From an uncultured Coriobacteriaceae bacterium (lineage in GTDB: Bacteria; Actinomycetota; Coriobacteriia; Coriobacteriales; UMGS124): 10,003 bases of DNA. Positions 7,644 to 10,003 of this stretch are shown here, one piece after another; the first letter of the stretch is position 1; the number at the start of each line of letters is the position of its first letter. The notes under the pieces were generated by a model that saw nothing but the letters and a program-made list of their open reading frames with translations, had not been told where the DNA came from and did not search any database. The position numbers and the translations under genes are program-made. The stretch is from NCBI GenBank assembly GCA_900555105.1, contig USJP01000029.1, positions 1-10,003 on the forward strand, in the 5' to 3' direction.

Positions 7644-7663
7644 GGCACGCGACAACACGTGCC
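7644..7663 (-). other. Small inverted repeat in the tgt-secD gap
   Basis: GGCACG and CGTGCC form a 6-bp stem with an 8-nt loop, in the 74-nt gap upstream of the secD Shine-Dalgarno. There is no T-run after it on the minus strand, so it does not look like an intrinsic terminator. It could be a minor mRNA hairpin or chance. The same gap contains TGACAG twice, 10 bp apart (7671-7676 and 7681-7686). No gene fits here. Confidence 0.3.
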
Positions 7664-7697
7664 TCAGCACTGACAGATTATGACAGTATAAGCCTAA

Positions 7698-8998
<1,301 letters not shown>

Positions 8999-10003
8999 AT
9001 GGACGCAACGCAGATGCAGCGCACGCACAAGGCCCCCGAGCTCTTGAGCCCGGCTGGAACACAGGACGCGTTCAAGGCAGCGCTCGCCGCAGGGGCCGAC
9101 GCCATTTACTGCGGCCTTGGCAGCTTCAATGCGCGACGCAACGCCGACAACCTGGACCTCGACCAGCTCCGCGAGTGCTGCGAGCTGGCTCATCTGGCAG
9201 GCGCGCGCGTCTACATCACGGTGAACATCCTCATTGCCCAAGAGGAGATGCCCCGGGCGCTCGCCCTCGTGCATGACTGCCACCTTGCCGGCGCCGACGC
9301 CTTCATCATGGCCGACTGGGGCCTCATCTCGCTGACCCGCACCCTATGGCCGCAGATCGAGATTCACCTCTCCACCCAGGGCAACGTCAACGATGCCGCA
9401 GGCGTTCGCTTCGCCAAAGAGGTCGGCTGCTCGCGCGTGACACTGTCGCGCGAGATGACGCTTCCCGAAATCGAGTCGTGCTCGCATGAGGGGGTCGAGC
9501 TCGAGGTGTTCGCACACGGCGCCATCTGCGTGTGCTACTCGGGGCTGTGCCTGCTCAGCAGCATGCAGCGTGGAAAGTCGGCCAACCGCGGCCTGTGCCG
9601 CCAGCCCTGCCGCCTACCCTACCGCCTTGTCGACGAGAAAGGCACGCAGCGCGACCGCATGAACGGAACGCGCCTCATGTCACCGCGTGACAACTGCACG
9701 ATCGCCGACATTGACGCGCTCGTCGAGGCGGGGTGCGCAAGCATGAAGCTTGAGGGCAGAATGAAGGCCCCCGACTATGTGGGCACCGTCACAAAGGCAT
9801 ACCGCGCCGCGCTCGACGAGTGGGAGCAGGGCGAAGACCCGCGTGTGGACGCCGCGGTCATGCGCGACTTGGCACGCGCCTTTAACCGCAACTTCACCGA
9901 CGGTTACCTGCACGGCAAGCACGACAACGACTTCATGAGCTACGAGCGCGGCAACAACCGTGGTCAGTACGCCGGCAGCATCATTCAGGCAAAGGGCAAG
10001 AAG
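8999..10003 (+). CDS. U32 peptidase-family protein (probable tRNA or rRNA hydroxylation enzyme; C-terminus beyond window)
   Basis: 335 residues are visible and the gene continues past the right edge. The sequence EVFAHGAICVCYSGLCLLS (169-187) fits the U32 peptidase signature exactly. The start matches the family (ELLSPAG near residue 14, AGADAIYCG, IHLSTQ around 123). C177, C184, C200 and probably C233 (SPRDNC) are candidate ligands for the 4Fe-4S cluster known in the family, by comparison with UbiU. Despite the peptidase name, characterised members (TrhP for tRNA ho5U34, RlhA for 23S rRNA, UbiU/V for ubiquinone) act in prephenate- or oxygen-independent hydroxylations. This one is most like the RNA-modifying RlhA/TrhP group, but which substrate it has cannot be told from the fragment. 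Start ATG at 8999-9001; the upstream Shine-Dalgarno is weak. It is divergent from tgt, another tRNA-modification gene. Confidence 0.9.
   Translation, partial: MDATQMQRTHKAPELLSPAGTQDAFKAALAAGADAIYCGLGSFNARRNADNLDLDQLRECCELAHLAGARVYITVNILIAQEEMPRALALVHDCHLAGADAFIMADWGLISLTRTLWPQIEIHLSTQGNVNDAAGVRFAKEVGCSRVTLSREMTLPEIESCSHEGVELEVFAHGAICVCYSGLCLLSSMQRGKSANRGLCRQPCRLPYRLVDEKGTQRDRMNGTRLMSPRDNCTIADIDALVEAGCASMKLEGRMKAPDYVGTVTKAYRAALDEWEQGEDPRVDAAVMRDLARAFNRNFTDGYLHGKHDNDFMSYERGNNRGQYAGSIIQAKGKK

Noticed and set aside
7644..7663. Inverted repeat between tgt and secD as a transcription terminator
   Set aside because: The stem is only 6 bp and no T-run follows on the minus strand. The genes are closely spaced and look co-transcribed.

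Overview
The window reads as a high-GC bacterial chromosome of actinobacterial character. A Coriobacteriia-type organism (Olsenella, Collinsella or Atopobium relatives) is my best guess. This is inferred from GC-rich codon choice, the gene order and the enlarged RecJ; no rRNA or other marker is present to confirm it. There are no tRNA or rRNA genes, insertion sequences, CRISPR arrays or phage genes. Almost every base lies in conserved housekeeping genes.

Layout. On the minus strand, read from about 8840 down to 1, five genes form one compact unit: tgt (tRNA-guanine transglycosylase), secD, secF, a very long recJ-type gene, and rel (bifunctional ppGpp synthetase/hydrolase, cut by the left edge of the window). 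Spacing is tight. tgt to secD is 74 nt, secD overlaps secF, secF and recJ share one base in a TAATG stop/start, and recJ to rel is 29 nt with a strong Shine-Dalgarno site. On the plus strand, a U32 peptidase-family gene starts at 8999 and runs off the right edge. It is transcribed divergently from tgt across a 158-bp intergenic region containing a small palindrome.

How the genes fit together. The order tgt / secD-secF / recJ / rel matches the conserved Gram-positive neighbourhood known from Bacillus (tgt-yajC-secDF-recJ-apt-relA). Here yajC is absent between tgt and secD, and apt is absent between recJ and rel. The unit mixes tRNA modification (Tgt, and probably the divergent U32 protein), Sec-dependent export (SecDF), DNA repair (RecJ) and the stringent response (Rel).

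The most notable gene is the 1220-residue RecJ. After a complete RecJ nuclease core (DHH, DHHA1 and OB fold) it carries a HIRAN domain, then a full SF2 DEAH-box helicase with RecQ-like motifs, then a C-terminal helical or winged-helix-like tail. This puts a 5'-3' ssDNA exonuclease, a probable DNA-end or ssDNA-binding module and a helicase in one polypeptide. In other bacteria the same job, RecQ plus RecJ resection and fork processing, is split between separate proteins.
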